DNA from: CAVQBP01 sp963740945
Lineage (GTDB): Bacteria > Bacteroidota > Ignavibacteria > Ignavibacteriales > Ignavibacteriaceae
Length of the DNA stretch: 64,000 nucleotides
Direction of reading: 5' to 3'
NCBI GenBank assembly: GCA_963740945.1
Contig: CAVUGE010000025.1
Location: 124,001 to 188,000, forward strand
Positions 62,649 to 64,000 of the stretch are shown one piece after another. Position 1 is the first letter of the stretch. Every line of letters starts with the position of its first letter. The notes under the pieces are model-generated. The model had not been told where the DNA came from, searched no databases, and was given only the letters and a program-made list of their open reading frames with translations. The position numbers and the translations under genes were made by a program.

Positions 62649-63386
62649 ATGAGTAATGTTTTCAGAAAAACGTGTATCTTTGCTTTTTGTTTAATTGTCA
62701 TTGCCAATACCACTTTTGCTGGGCCTCCGTTTAATACTGATGATCCTGTACCAGTAGACTTACATCACTGGGAATTTTATGCTGCATCAGCTTATGAATT
62801 TATGAAAAATAATGAAGATGCAACTTTGCCACACTTTGAAGTGAATTATGGTGCCGTTCCAAATGTACAGCTCCATATACTCGCAGGAATGGGCTACGTT
62901 AAAGAAGATGATGAACATCAATATGGTTTTATGACTACAGAGCTGGGATTTAAATATAGATTCATAAATGATAATGACGATTTTCAGGCCGGCATTTTTC
63001 CTTTAGTTGAACTTCCTACTGCTTCAGGGGAAAGTCTTATTGGAAATGATCATATGCAGATATTCTTACCGGTGTGGATACAAAAAAGTTTTGGGAAATT
63101 TACAACATATGGTGGTGCCGGATATTGGGTAAATCCCGGTGAAAATAATAAGAACTCGGTTTTTGTGGGCTGGCAGGGGCAATATGATTTTTCATCAACT
63201 CTCTCTTTGGGGGGTGAATTGTATTATGAATCGCCGGATACAAAAGACGGTTCATATAATGTGGCTTTTAAAGTTGGGGGCTTCATTAATCTCAACGAAG
63301 AAAATCATCTACTTTTTTCCATTGGACCGAGTTTAACAAATAGTGATGATGTTTCCGGTTATTTGGGATATCAGCTCACAATTTAG
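62649..63386 (+). CDS. outer-membrane transporter-like beta-barrel (PF13557-like)
   Basis: The 245-residue protein has a signal peptide (CIFAFCLIVIANTTFA). The characteristic start GPPFNTDDPVPVDLHHWEFY is followed by regularly alternating beta strands (HFEVNYGAVPNVQLHILAGM, GFKYRF, AGYWVNPGENNKN, LSLGGELYYESP) and a final aromatic-ended barrel strand (YLGYQLTI). This matches the 'transporter/MetA-pathway phenol-degradation' barrel family, which is widespread and functionally undefined. Confidence 0.75.
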   Translation: MSNVFRKTCIFAFCLIVIANTTFAGPPFNTDDPVPVDLHHWEFYAASAYEFMKNNEDATLPHFEVNYGAVPNVQLHILAGMGYVKEDDEHQYGFMTTELGFKYRFINDNDDFQAGIFPLVELPTASGESLIGNDHMQIFLPVWIQKSFGKFTTYGGAGYWVNPGENNKNSVFVGWQGQYDFSSTLSLGGELYYESPDTKDGSYNVAFKVGGFINLNEENHLLFSIGPSLTNSDDVSGYLGYQLTI

Positions 63387-63533
63387 GATTTACAAAGTAT
63401 TTATTACCGGATTACGTTTTAAATAATAGCTGGTTTAAGTGCGACAGCTTTCATTTCCAGCAGGAAATTAAATTCGGTGTATGTTGTCTTGGGTGTGTTG
63501 TGGTTTTAGGATATGTTCTTTATTATTTGTAGT

Positions 63534-64000
63534 TCAAAATCTCAAAGAAAGGCAGCTAAGTCCTCCATCCAATTTTCTGAATTCGGAAACATCAACCTCA
63601 ATTATTGTATAACCGGCATTTTGAATTTTTTCTTTTGTTTCCGGAAATCCATAGGGGACTAAAACTTTATCATTTATCCATAAACTATTTGCCGCATAGC
63701 CTTCAGTATTATTAACAGGAATTAAGTTAAAGTGCTGAAATTCTTGTTTATTCAAAAAACCGGGTACCGATAATAGGTTACTATTTTCAAGATATGATAT
63801 TCCGGATTTAAGGTGCAAACCATTTCCTACATTCACCGTTGAACCTGAAAAGCCATATTTCGCTAAGATATTTATTAACTGATGCGCACCTTTCTCATTA
63901 GTTCTTTCCGATATGCCTATATAGAAGTGTTTTCCTACTTTCATTACGTCTCCGGCTTCAAGAGTACCGGGTGCTTTAATATACTCAATGTTTGAAAAGT
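63534..64000 (-). CDS. dimethylargininase/amidinotransferase-like enzyme, partial
   Basis: The C-terminal part of a DDAH/arginine-deiminase-superfamily protein, incomplete at the window edge. The frame stays open through FSNIEYIKAPGTLEAGDVMK up to base 64000, so the ATG at 63944 is internal. The catalytic His is in GLHLKSGISYL and the nucleophilic Cys in KLDGGLSCLSLRF at the C-terminus; Glu and Asp of the substrate site lie in LEAGDV. The family hydrolyses N-methylated arginines or guanidino compounds to citrulline. Substrate unassigned. Confidence 0.85.
   Translation of the reverse strand, partial: FSNIEYIKAPGTLEAGDVMKVGKHFYIGISERTNEKGAHQLINILAKYGFSGSTVNVGNGLHLKSGISYLENSNLLSVPGFLNKQEFQHFNLIPVNNTEGYAANSLWINDKVLVPYGFPETKEKIQNAGYTIIEVDVSEFRKLDGGLSCLSLRF

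Noticed and set aside
1..64000. CRISPR arrays, tRNA and rRNA genes, prophage or transposase genes
   Set aside because: Looked for on both strands by eye. No regular 28-37-bp repeats with spacers, no cloverleaf-like or rRNA-conserved segments, and no integrase/transposase motifs were seen. A tRNA could be missed without a covariance search.

Overview
This window is chromosomal DNA from a low-G+C bacterium. The best fit is the Bacteroidota/Chlorobiota/Ignavibacteriota assemblage, judged by protein character rather than by any search. Pointers are a PorV-type outer-membrane protein, an OmpA protein with thrombospondin type 3 repeats, several lipoproteins and beta-barrels, a FloA flotillin, few strong Shine-Dalgarno sites, and one promoter of the TTG / TAnnTTTG kind known from Bacteroidota. 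No rRNA, tRNA, CRISPR array, intact transposase or phage gene was seen. Most of the window is ordinary housekeeping and envelope biology.

Layout. 0-4.2 kb (+): thioredoxin-like protein, trans-sulfuration enzyme, TauE/SafE exporter, MFS transporter. 4.2-5.8 kb (-): a GNAT acetyltransferase and a nitrilase-superfamily amidase overlapping by ATGA, two halves that are fused in YhcX-like proteins. 6-10 kb (+): a 997-residue coiled-coil/P-loop protein followed after 6 bp by an MscS channel. 10-13.5 kb (-): cupredoxin, Cu/Zn superoxide dismutase, a GT-C membrane glycosyltransferase and a deacetylase-like protein. 13.4-17 kb (-): truA, a DUF2231 protein, membrane and outer-membrane proteins, and enoyl-CoA hydratase. 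17-19 kb: a small membrane protein, an unlisted MgtC/DUF4010 gene remnant and a frameshifted succinate-semialdehyde dehydrogenase. 19-25.5 kb (-): RsbU-type phosphatase, M64 peptidase, pyrE, pterin dehydratase and clpC. 25.9-31.6 kb (+): floA, a small membrane protein and a UvrD-type helicase, then glycosyltransferase and methyltransferase. 31.8-35.1 kb (+): nucleoside salvage operon (cdd, tdk, nupC, PNP). 35.2-38.3 kb (+): secD-secF with a strong terminator. 38.6-40.8 kb (+): PhoB/PhoR-like pair whose regulator carries a C-terminal frameshift. 41-44.8 kb: OmpA/TSP3 protein, PorV-like protein, a single-domain receiver and DUF2905. 44.9-48.5 kb (-): TlpA-type thioredoxin, radical SAM protein and a GH13 hydrolase. 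48.9-53.2 kb (+): a four-gene envelope cluster ending in tandem paralogues. 53.2-56 kb: 6-phosphogluconolactonase, a membrane protein and an inositol-monophosphatase-family enzyme. 56-61.2 kb: an unknown ORF, then an unusual GHMP kinase/UDPGP pyrophosphorylase fusion with a second nucleotidyltransferase (-). 61.9-64 kb: PaiB-like protein, an outer-membrane protein and a partial dimethylargininase that runs off the end.

The most distinctive non-coding content is small repeats. A family of about 95-bp elements is bounded at each end by the 15-bp dyad AAAGATGNCATCTTT. Five two-ended copies and one solo end were found; two inverted copies bracket pyrE, the solo end supplies the truA start codon, and one copy supplies the last codons of an ORF. 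There are also two separate arrays of exactly five 11-bp units, each unit starting GCG, and a double-hairpin element whose two loops are complementary. Three single-base frameshifts (the dehydrogenase, the response regulator and the MgtC remnant) could be true decay or consensus errors; the regulator case is the most suspicious, because removing one base makes its stop codon abut the kinase start.
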